Of a DNA stretch of 64,000 nucleotides, positions 16,463 through 23,769 are shown one piece after another. The notes beneath the pieces are model-generated. The model was not told where the DNA came from. It was given only the letters and a program-made list of their open reading frames with translations, and made no database searches. The stretch's first letter is position 1; each line of letters starts with the position of its first letter. The translations under genes were made by a program, and so were the position numbers. The DNA lies in NCBI GenBank assembly GCA_965249745.1, contig OZ252252.1:2542001-2606000 (forward strand), written 5' to 3'. The DNA comes from JANYHH01 sp965249745. Its GTDB lineage: Bacteria > Deinococcota > Deinococci > Deinococcales > JAAFIG01.

Positions 16463-18136
16463 ATGACCGGAGCCGAAGCCCTACTGAAAACCCTCGAGGC
16501 GCACGGTGTCAGCACGATCTTCGGCCACCCCGGCGGCACGATCATGCCCGTCTACGACGCACTTTACGACAGCCCAATTCAGCACATTCTGGTGCGTCAC
16601 GAACAGGGAGGAGGTCACGCCGCTGAGGGTTACGCCAGGGTCACGGGCGGGCTGGGCGTCTGCATGGCGACCTCGGGGCCGGGCGCGACCAATCTGGTGA
16701 CGGCGCTGGCGGACGCGATGATGGACAGCCTGCCGGTGTTGGCGATCACCGGCAATGTGGCGCGGCCGCTGATCGGTACGGACGCCTTCCAGGAAGCCGA
16801 CATCACCGGCATCACGATGCCAATCACGAAGCACAACTTCCTGGTGAAAAGCGCCGACGATGTATCCAGGGTCGTGGCGGACGCCATTTACATTGCCCTG
16901 TCCGGCAGACCCGGACCAGTCCTGGTGGATCTGCCAAAGGATGTGCAGCAGGAGCAGACGAACGCGCCGATTGTCCAACCCAAACCGCTTCCCGCCGCCA
17001 AGGAACCCAGCCAGGACAGCATCGCTCGAGCGCTCGAGTTGATTGGGAGTGCCAAGCAGCCGGTCTTGATGGTCGGGGGCGGGGCCAGCAACGCCAGCCC
17101 TGAGATTCTGGCCTTCGCTCACAAAACCGGGATGCCGGTCATCACGACGCTGATGGGTTTGGGCAACTTTCCGGCGGGCGACCCGCAGTGGCTCGGGATG
17201 CCGGGGATGCACGGCAGCGTGGCCGCTAACCGTGCGATCAGCCAATGTGACGTGCTGATCGGCTTGGGGATGCGCTTCGATGACCGCGTGACCGGTAAGA
17301 CCAGCCGCTTCGCGCAGAAGGCCAAGATCATCCACATAGACGTGGACACCGCCGAGCACAGCAAACTGATCCCTGCCTTCATCCCAATCCACGCCGACGC
17401 GGGCAAGGCGCTCGAGGCACTAACAGCCGCTGTTCAGCCGCTCGAGCTGAATGACTGGTGGGTCAAGTTGGACGACTGGAAGGCGCGTCAACCGAAGCGC
17501 CCGGAGTGGGGCGCGGCCGCCGCGATCACGATGATCTCCCAGCATCTGAACGGCGACTGGACGGTCGTGTCCGACGTGGGGCAGCACCAGATGCTGGTCG
17601 CGCAGCTTCATCCCTTCGAGCAACCTCGGAAGTGGGTCAACTCGGGCGGTGCGGGCACGATGGGCTTCTCCTTGCCCGCCGCGATGGGAGCGGCACTGGC
17701 CCTTAAAAAGCCGGTGGTCTCGATTGCCGGGGACGGCAGCTCGCAGATGACGATTCAGGAACTCGCCACGCTCCGAAAGTACGACATCCCCGTGAAGTTC
17801 GCCATTATCAACAACGGCTATCTGGGGATGGTTCGGCAGTGGCAGGAGATGTTCCACGCCAAGCGCTACTCTGAGGTCTACTTGGAAGACAGCAACCCCG
17901 ACTTCCCGATTCTGGCCAGCGCTTACCGCATCCCTGGCTTCGCCGCCGACAACGCCGCCGATCTGAAACGCTGCATCCAGGAATGGCTGGCCGTGGACGG
18001 TCCGGCGGTGCTCGAGGTGCGCGTCCCGCAGGAAGCCAACGTCTTCCCAATGGTTCCCGCCGGGAAGGGCCTGGACGAGATGCTGGACGACGATCCGAAG
18101 CTGCTTGAAACCGTGAAGGAACTGGTGGGCGCGTGA
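16463..18136 (+). CDS. ilvB: Acetolactate synthase, large (catalytic) subunit
   Basis: 557 residues. A ThDP enzyme that condenses two pyruvates, or pyruvate and 2-oxobutyrate. The ThDP-activating Glu is in RHEQGGGHAAEGYAR (about residue 48). The ThDP/Mg motif runs from GDGSSQMTIQEL to INNGYLG (about 430-460). The FAD-binding middle domain includes GLGMRFDDRVTGK. AAGGA precedes the ATG. It overlaps ilvN by 4 nt (GTGA). Controlled by the attenuator and probably by the GGTATACC operator. Confidence 0.95.
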   Translation: MTGAEALLKTLEAHGVSTIFGHPGGTIMPVYDALYDSPIQHILVRHEQGGGHAAEGYARVTGGLGVCMATSGPGATNLVTALADAMMDSLPVLAITGNVARPLIGTDAFQEADITGITMPITKHNFLVKSADDVSRVVADAIYIALSGRPGPVLVDLPKDVQQEQTNAPIVQPKPLPAAKEPSQDSIARALELIGSAKQPVLMVGGGASNASPEILAFAHKTGMPVITTLMGLGNFPAGDPQWLGMPGMHGSVAANRAISQCDVLIGLGMRFDDRVTGKTSRFAQKAKIIHIDVDTAEHSKLIPAFIPIHADAGKALEALTAAVQPLELNDWWVKLDDWKARQPKRPEWGAAAAITMISQHLNGDWTVVSDVGQHQMLVAQLHPFEQPRKWVNSGGAGTMGFSLPAAMGAALALKKPVVSIAGDGSSQMTIQELATLRKYDIPVKFAIINNGYLGMVRQWQEMFHAKRYSEVYLEDSNPDFPILASAYRIPGFAADNAADLKRCIQEWLAVDGPAVLEVRVPQEANVFPMVPAGKGLDEMLDDDPKLLETVKELVGA

Positions 18137-18690
18137 AACACATTTTCAGCGCCTTCCTACGCGATGAACCCCGCGTCTTGACCAGAGTCACCAGTCTATT
18201 CGCGCGGCGCGGGTACAACATTGATTCCCTGAGCGTCGGCAGTACCGAAACACTGGGGGTGAGTCGCATGACCTTTATCGCGGACGCGCCGGAAGAGATG
18301 GCGGATCAGATTCAGCGTCAGTTGGAGAAGCTGGAAGATGTCATGAAGGTCATCAATCACGCCAACGAGAAGTTCGTGGACCGTGAACTGGTGCTTCTTA
18401 AAGTGCGCGTCACCCCGGAAACCCGTCTGGAAATTCGCCAGATCGCCGAGGACTTCCGCGCCCGCAACGTGGACGTGGGCCGCCAGAGTTACGTCTTCGA
18501 GGTGACCGGCGACGAGGGTAAGATCGTGGCTTTCATGCAGCAGATGCGCCCCTTCGGGATCATCGAAACGATGCGCACCGGACGGGTCGCGCTGACCCGT
18601 GGCAGCAACGCCGACATCCCGAGCCAGATTTACAGCGACGCGCCCAGCAACGCCCTGGAACATCCCCTGAACGAAGCCGCTCGAGCCTGA
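18133..18690 (+). CDS. ilvN: Acetolactate synthase, small (regulatory) subunit
   Basis: 185 residues from GTG 18133, coupled to ilvB by the GTGA overlap. An N-terminal ACT domain (AFLRDEPRVLTRVTSLFARRGYNIDSLSVG) binds Val for feedback inhibition, and the C-terminal ALS-SS domain (LVLLKVRVTPETRLEIRQIAEDF) follows. It is of full length for the long IlvN/IlvH type and ends with a short divergent tail. Confidence 0.95.
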   Translation: MKHIFSAFLRDEPRVLTRVTSLFARRGYNIDSLSVGSTETLGVSRMTFIADAPEEMADQIQRQLEKLEDVMKVINHANEKFVDRELVLLKVRVTPETRLEIRQIAEDFRARNVDVGRQSYVFEVTGDEGKIVAFMQQMRPFGIIETMRTGRVALTRGSNADIPSQIYSDAPSNALEHPLNEAARA

Positions 18691-18709
18691 GCTGAGAACT
18701 GGAGTCATC

Positions 18710-18931
18710 GTGAACACCGCATCCAAAGACCAAACCATCGAAGCCTTGCGCTCGACCGCCGAGGCGTTGCTTCGTCACATCCACCAGCAGCGCAGCGCCT
18801 CGGATGCTTTGAGACGTGACGACGCCGAGCAGTACCTGTACGCCGACGCCGTGACCCTGCGTCAGCAATCGCAGACCTTGGAGCGGCTGCTGGCGGCGCA
18901 GGCGCATGGCGATGTCTACCTGGGCGGGTGA
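18710..18931 (+). CDS. Small uncharacterised protein in the ilv operon (73 aa)
   Basis: GTG 18710 is preceded by GGAG and lies 19 nt after ilvN. The product (MNTASKDQTIEALRSTAEALLRHIHQQ...) is predicted to be almost entirely helical and charged, probably a two-helix hairpin. No family recognised. Codon use and CTCGAG-free composition match the ilvN side. Confidence 0.6.
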   Translation: MNTASKDQTIEALRSTAEALLRHIHQQRSASDALRRDDAEQYLYADAVTLRQQSQTLERLLAAQAHGDVYLGG

Positions 18932-18958
18932 AGGCTCCCTCTTGGCTCGAGCGAACCC

Positions 18959-19299
18959 ATGAACGCGCTCTTTATCTGCTCGCAGAATCGGCTTCGCAGC
19001 CCCACGGCCGAAACGGCACGCCCGGCGTCTCGGTGCGCTCGGCGGGCACGGAACGGGACGCCGACAACTCGGTCTCGAGGGATGATCTGGAATGGGCGGA
19101 GATCGTGTTCGTCATGGAGAAGCGGCACCGCAACAAATTGCACACGATGTTCAAAGACCTGTATCACCTCAGGCGGATCGTCTGTCTTTATATCCCAGAC
19201 GAGTACGAGTTCATGCAGCCCGAGTTGGTCAGACTTCTGGAGCAAAAGGTCAACCCGTACCTTGCTTCGGCAACGAACACCGCGACGGTGGCGGCTTGA
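18959..19299 (+). pseudogene. Low-molecular-weight phosphotyrosine phosphatase-like gene, frameshifted
   Basis: Frame 18959 starts MNALFICSQNRLRSPTAET, with the CX5R loop CSQNRLR of LMW phosphatases. After about 19017 homology jumps to the other frame (open from 18928), which reads PGVSVRSAGTERDADNSVS and continues through EIVFVMEKRHRNKLHTMF to the stop at 19299. Only 5 nt separate the two homologous blocks, where I would expect about 12-15, so a small out-of-frame deletion is likely. It may be a real null allele or a sequence error. The last 4 nt overlap the next gene. Confidence 0.65.
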
Positions 19300-20381
19300 A
19301 GATTCCCACACTCGAGACGCCCCGATTGCGGTTGCGTCCCTTTCAGATGGCGGACGCCCTGAGGGTCCAGGAACTCGCCGGGGACAAGCGCGTCGCAGAG
19401 AACATGATGGACCGCTTCCCGCACCCGTACCCGAAATCGGCGGCGCTCGACTGGATCGCCGAACACGAGCGGCAGGCGGCGAGGCTCGAGGGGTTCGTCT
19501 GGGCGGTCACGTTGCGTGACACGGGCGAACTGATCGGTTGCCTGGAACTCTCCGGGCGCGCACCGCGCGGCATGGGCTTGGGGTACTGGATCGGCGTGCC
19601 GTACTGGAATCACGGGTACGCCAGTGAAGCCGTCAGGGCGGTCATCGAGTTTGGCTTCACGGAACTCGGGCAGCACCGAATTCACGCCCAGCACTACGCC
19701 CGGAACGCCGCCAGCGGCGCGGTCATGCAGAAAGCGGGCATGAAATTCATTGGCACGATGCGCCAGGCGGCGCTGAAAGACGGCAAGCTAGAAGATGATG
19801 TCTACTACGAGATTCTCAGCTCCGACCCGCCTGTTGCGGTCGTTCATCAGTCTCCAACCCTCGAGACCGAGCGCCTAAAGCTGCGCCCGTGGCGACTCGA
19901 GGATGTGCGGACGTTCGCTCAGCTCTCCAACGACCCCGAAATCGCCGATGGCACGCTGTCCTACGTTTACCCGCAACCCGAGGGCTGGGCGGAAAGTCGT
20001 CTGGCTCGGAATCGCAAATCCGCCCGAGACGGGCTGGGGTATAACTTTGCGATTTGCCTGAAAGATTCCGCTGAGGTTGTCGGGGATGTCGGACTCTGGC
20101 TCGAGACGCGCCACAAACGCGGTGAGATTGGGTACTGGTGCGGTGCGCCGTATCGCGGCAACGGCTACATCACCGAGGCTGCCAGGGCTGTCCTCGAGTT
20201 CGGTTTTCGGGAACTCGGGTTGAGCCGGATTCAAGCCTGTCATTTCCCGCGCAATCCCGCGAGCGGTCGCATTTTACAGAAGATTGGGATGATGAAAGAG
20301 GGTGTGCTGCGCGGCTACCTAGTGAAGAACGGTACTGCCGAGGATGTGATTTACTACGCGGCGCTCGAGGCTGATCCCTAG
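19296..20381 (+). CDS. Tandem GNAT acetyltransferase (two RimJ-like domains)
   Basis: 361 residues from TTG 19296, which overlaps the upstream TGA (TTGA). The open frame extends to 19092, but homology starts at IPTLETPRLRLRPF. Two RimJ/RimL-like GNAT repeats occupy residues about 1-175 and 183-361. Each starts with ETxRLxLRPxxxxD and carries a GYWIG/YWCGAPY..NGY segment and NxASGxxxQKxGM. It looks like an internal gene duplication. These enzymes acetylate protein N-termini or small amines; the substrate is unknown. Confidence 0.85.
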   Translation: MKIPTLETPRLRLRPFQMADALRVQELAGDKRVAENMMDRFPHPYPKSAALDWIAEHERQAARLEGFVWAVTLRDTGELIGCLELSGRAPRGMGLGYWIGVPYWNHGYASEAVRAVIEFGFTELGQHRIHAQHYARNAASGAVMQKAGMKFIGTMRQAALKDGKLEDDVYYEILSSDPPVAVVHQSPTLETERLKLRPWRLEDVRTFAQLSNDPEIADGTLSYVYPQPEGWAESRLARNRKSARDGLGYNFAICLKDSAEVVGDVGLWLETRHKRGEIGYWCGAPYRGNGYITEAARAVLEFGFRELGLSRIQACHFPRNPASGRILQKIGMMKEGVLRGYLVKNGTAEDVIYYAALEADP

Positions 20382-20424
20382 TTCTTGGATATGACCAATA
20401 GACCTTTTACCTCAGGTCACAATC

Positions 20425-20448
20425 TTGGTACATTACTTGGTATACCAA
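20425..20448. promoter_or_regulatory. Operator/promoter region of ilvC
   Basis: TTGGTATACCAA (20437-20448) is a perfect 12-nt palindrome identical in its core to the ilvB site; a half copy TTGGTA lies 12 nt upstream (20425). An extended -10 (TGGTACATT) overlaps the half site, so binding would affect transcription. Confidence 0.5.
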
Positions 20449-20491
20449 ACACGCTTCATAACGGTTTGGAAAAAGGAAAAGGTGTAAACGC

Positions 20492-21511
20492 ATGCCATTA
20501 ACGATCTATTACGACAAGGACGCCAGTTTGGAGCCTCTCGCCAATAAGACCGTGGCCATCATCGGCTACGGCTCTCAGGGACACGCCCACGCGCAGAACC
20601 TGAAAGACAGCGGCGTCAAGGTGATTGTCGGCTTGCGCCCCGACAGCAAAACCGCCGAGGAGGTGCGCCAAGTTGGACTCGAGGTGGCGAGCGTGGCTGA
20701 GGCCTGCAAACGCGCCGATGTCATCATGGTGTTGATCCCAGATGAGTTCCAGGGACAGGTGTATAAAGACGAGATCAAGCCGAACCTGAAAAAGGGCAAG
20801 GCGCTCGTGTTCGCGCACGGCTTCAACATTCACTTCAAGGCGATCAAGCCGCCGAAAAACGTGGACGTGTTCTTGGTCGCCCCCAAGGGACCGGGTCATC
20901 TGGTGCGCCGCCAGTTCGCCGAGGGCGGCGGCGTGCCCAGCCTGTTCGCCATCCACCAGGATGCGACCGGCAACGCCCGCGAACTGGCGATGGCCTACGG
21001 AAAAGGCATCGGCGGAACTCGAGCCGGGTTGATCGAAACCACGTTCAAAGAGGAGACCGAAACCGACCTGTTCGGCGAGCAAGCCGTCCTCTGCGGCGGG
21101 CTGACCAGCCTGATCAACGCGGGCTTCGAGACCCTCGTGGAAGCCGGGTACGCGCCGGAGATGGCGTACTTTGAATGCCTGCACGAGACCAAGCTGATCG
21201 TGGACCTTTTATACGAGGGCGGCATGGCTTGGATGCGGCACAGCATCAGCAACACCGCCGAGTACGGCGATTACGTGACCGGACCCAAGATCATTGACGC
21301 GGGCACAAAAAAGCGGATGCAGAAAGCTCTGAAGGAAATTCAGAACGGTAAGTTTGCCCGTGACTTCTTGCGCGAATGCGCCGAGGGGAAGCCCAACATG
21401 ACGAAGTGGCGCGCTGAAGCCGCCGCGCTGCCCGTCGAAGTGACCGGCGCAAAACTGCGCGAGATGATGCCGTTCATCAAAAAGCCAAACACGAAAAAAG
21501 TTGCGGGTTAA
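20492..21511 (+). CDS. ilvC: Ketol-acid reductoisomerase (class I)
   Basis: 339 residues, the length of class I enzymes. It converts acetolactate or acetohydroxybutyrate to the dihydroxy acid with NAD(P)H and Mg. The Rossmann motif is IGYGSQGHAHAQNLKDSG. The metal-binding helices include FGEQAVLCGGLT and HETKLIVDLLYEGG. AAAGGTG precedes the ATG by 9 nt. It follows the GNAT gene by 110 nt with its own promoter, and ends in a strong terminator. Confidence 0.96.
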   Translation: MPLTIYYDKDASLEPLANKTVAIIGYGSQGHAHAQNLKDSGVKVIVGLRPDSKTAEEVRQVGLEVASVAEACKRADVIMVLIPDEFQGQVYKDEIKPNLKKGKALVFAHGFNIHFKAIKPPKNVDVFLVAPKGPGHLVRRQFAEGGGVPSLFAIHQDATGNARELAMAYGKGIGGTRAGLIETTFKEETETDLFGEQAVLCGGLTSLINAGFETLVEAGYAPEMAYFECLHETKLIVDLLYEGGMAWMRHSISNTAEYGDYVTGPKIIDAGTKKRMQKALKEIQNGKFARDFLRECAEGKPNMTKWRAEAAALPVEVTGAKLREMMPFIKKPNTKKVAG

Positions 21512-21523
21512 ATCTCAGAGTAG

Positions 21524-21565
21524 AAGGGTGGCAAAGGGATTTGCCCGCTGCCACCCTTTGCGTTC
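21524..21565 (+). terminator. Terminator of ilvC
   Basis: AAGGGTGGCA (21524-21533) pairs with TGCCACCCTT (21549-21558), 15-nt loop, followed by TGCGTTCTT. Confidence 0.75.
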
Positions 21566-21593
21566 TTGGGAAACCACTCGAATGCGAGCCGCT

Positions 21594-22397
21594 CTACCGT
21601 CTCGCCCATGAGGTTTTCACTTGGGCCAAGCGGAAACCAACCCGCTCGAGGTTGTGTTGACTCTGTGATGCAAAGGCAGTCGTTACAACGGTCAGCTCGC
21701 TGCAAACGGCGGCGTCGTTTAACCGCTGATGAATCAATGCCGTTTGCGCCCCGCGCCCTCGGAAGTTTGGGATGGTCGCCGCGCCCGCCAGGTACGCAAC
21801 GCTATCTTGAACGGCTAATGCGGCAGCAGCGGCAGGTCTGCCGTCCACGAATCCGAGGTATCTTCGCACGTTCGGGCTGTCGTTTTCCAGCTCGAGCAGG
21901 CTGCGTTGATGCGGGCTTGTGAAGCCGTAACCCTCGGTTAGCACGGCGTTGAACCTGCTGGCGTCTTCGCCGCGCTCCAGCTCGCGCACAATAACGCCAG
22001 CAGCAGGCTTCGTCTCGAGTCTCTCTGTCACGATGTACAACGTGCTGCTATGGCGTCGGGCTGCGAAGCCCAGGTCGAACAGGGAATTCCCAACTTGCTC
22101 CGTTAGACACGTCGCTGAGAGGATGAGAGTCGGCTGGACTTCGCGTCTGGCGTACTCCTCGAGCAGCCCTGGAAGCTGAGCTAAATTATCTTCGCTCAAC
22201 CCAGTGATGAGATTGTACCAGGGTAGCTCTGGCAGGCTGACAACAATAGAACCGCTCAAGCCATGCGAGCCGATCAACGTCACGCCGTGCGGATTACCTG
22301 GCAGTTGAGCCGCGCGTTTCAGTGCAGCTTGACCCTTGCTGCGCGTTGCCTGTTCGAGACGCTCGAGTAGCGCTGGGGTCAGTGGCGGCAGTTTCAT
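21594..22397 (-). CDS. GNAT family N-acetyltransferase
   Basis: 267 residues from ATG 22397, which overlaps the stop of the methyltransferase gene (ATGA); the open frame beyond 22397 is a shadow of that gene. The N-terminal ~130 residues are a divergent GNAT-like half. The C-terminal half has the acetyl-CoA loop IPNFRGRGAQTALIHQRL and a TTAFASQSQHNLERVGFRLA ending. Such two-part GNATs are common and their substrates unknown. Confidence 0.8.
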   Translation of the reverse strand: MKLPPLTPALLERLEQATRSKGQAALKRAAQLPGNPHGVTLIGSHGLSGSIVVSLPELPWYNLITGLSEDNLAQLPGLLEEYARREVQPTLILSATCLTEQVGNSLFDLGFAARRHSSTLYIVTERLETKPAAGVIVRELERGEDASRFNAVLTEGYGFTSPHQRSLLELENDSPNVRRYLGFVDGRPAAAAALAVQDSVAYLAGAATIPNFRGRGAQTALIHQRLNDAAVCSELTVVTTAFASQSQHNLERVGFRLAQVKTSWARR

Positions 22398-23638
22398 GTC
22401 AATTCGAGCAAGCTGAGCACTTCGACGTGGCTGGTCTGCGGGTAAAAATCCCACGGTTCGACCTGCGCCAACCGATACCCGACCGCGTGCAGCTTGGCGA
22501 CATCGCGCGCCCAGGTTGCCGGGTCGCACGAAACGTAGAGCAGCCTGCCGACACCGGAACCGGCGATCACCTCGAGCGCGTCCGGCATCAGCCCAGCCCT
22601 GGGCGGGTCGAGTGACACCAGGTCGGCTTCCAAGGTCGTGATCTGCGCGGCGTCCCCACGCTGGAACTGAACGCGTTCAATCCCGAGCCGCTGCGCGTCC
22701 GCTTCGCCGCGATTCACGGCGTCCTCGTTGATTTCTACGACCGTGACACGCTCGAAACCTTGCGCCAGGTGAAACGCCAACCCGCCGCTGCCGCCGTACA
22801 AGTCCACCAAGCTCGAGCCAGAACCCGCGAGCGCTGCCGCCGCCTTGTAGAGCGCTCCGGCCGCCGCCGGGTTGACCTGTGCGAAACTCGAGGCGCTGAC
22901 CGAAAGGAGGTAATCGCCGTAGCGCTCCAAAATATTTTCGGCCCCCCAGAGATTCGTGACGCCCGCCCGGAATCGCCCTTCCAGCGTGGCAAACGCGAAA
23001 CTGACGCCGCTGACGCCCAGCTCCTCAAGGAGCTTTCGCGCCTCGTAGTATTCCCTGGGTTTTCCCAGCCCGATCAGGCAGGCCAGCACCTCGTTGGTTT
23101 CCAGACTGGCGCGAAAGGCGATCTCACCGCTCGGCACGAGTTTCTCCGGCTCGAGGTCGCGCAGACCATCGCTGATCAGTTCGGTGGTGAGCGGATCGTT
23201 GCGAATCAGGGACGCACGATGCGTCCCCGGTTCCCGGTAGCCGATCCCCTCGCGGGTCACGACGTACTGCGCCCCGTTCCGATACCGCCACCGCTCTGGG
23301 CTGGCTTGGGCTGGCAAGACCTCCGCCTCGAGTTTGGCAATCCGTTCCAAGGCTTCCACGACAAAGCCGCGTTTGTACTGAAGTTGCGCCTCGTAACTGG
23401 CGTGCGCCAGATTCGCGGTCGGCGGCGTGTCCCGCGAGAACGGCACGCGCTCCGGGGCGGCCTCCAGAATGCGCGTGGCGCGACCCTCGAGCCGCCCTTT
23501 CTTGGGTTGCAAGCTGGCTTCGACAGTCTCACCGGGGAGTGCGCCCGCAACGAGCGCCACGCCCTTCGCGGTGCGGGCCAAGCCGAACCCGCCAGAGACC
23601 ATCTTTTCAATCTTCAAACTGTTCTGAGAAGCCGTCAC
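22394..23638 (-). CDS. TrmA/RumA-family RNA (uracil-5-)-methyltransferase without Fe-S cysteines
   Basis: 414 residues. An N-terminal TRAM-like beta-barrel (KIEKMVSGGFGLARTAKGVALVAGALPGETV) is followed by a SAM domain with DLYGGSGGLAFHLA (motif I), SLDPPRAGL, and the nucleophile Cys in YVSCDPATWARD. The N-terminal cysteines that bind 4Fe-4S in RlmD/RumA are replaced by PPTANLAHASYEAQL. It should make m5U in 23S rRNA or tRNA; which site cannot be read from sequence. A 4-nt overlap couples it to the GNAT gene. Confidence 0.87.
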   Translation of the reverse strand: MTASQNSLKIEKMVSGGFGLARTAKGVALVAGALPGETVEASLQPKKGRLEGRATRILEAAPERVPFSRDTPPTANLAHASYEAQLQYKRGFVVEALERIAKLEAEVLPAQASPERWRYRNGAQYVVTREGIGYREPGTHRASLIRNDPLTTELISDGLRDLEPEKLVPSGEIAFRASLETNEVLACLIGLGKPREYYEARKLLEELGVSGVSFAFATLEGRFRAGVTNLWGAENILERYGDYLLSVSASSFAQVNPAAAGALYKAAAALAGSGSSLVDLYGGSGGLAFHLAQGFERVTVVEINEDAVNRGEADAQRLGIERVQFQRGDAAQITTLEADLVSLDPPRAGLMPDALEVIAGSGVGRLLYVSCDPATWARDVAKLHAVGYRLAQVEPWDFYPQTSHVEVLSLLELT

Positions 23639-23727
23639 CTGAGCAGTCTAGCCTTTGGAACGGGTGGAGCACCGGTTTGCACGGGAATAATTCAGCCCAG
23701 GTACAGTTTGGCTGAGAAAAAGCGGAG

Positions 23728-23769
23728 TAGAATCCAGCCGTGATTTTGCTCCCGGCGGTGAGGCGTTAA
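23728..23769 (+). promoter_or_regulatory. -10 box and leaderless upstream ORF overlapping the KimA-like start
   Basis: TAGAAT (23728-23733) is followed after 6 nt by GTG 23740, which opens a 9-codon ORF (MILLPAVRR) ending TAA at 23767-23769. That stop overlaps the next ATG as TAATG. The transcript probably begins at or near this GTG, so the main protein may be translated by coupling or re-initiation. Confidence 0.5.
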
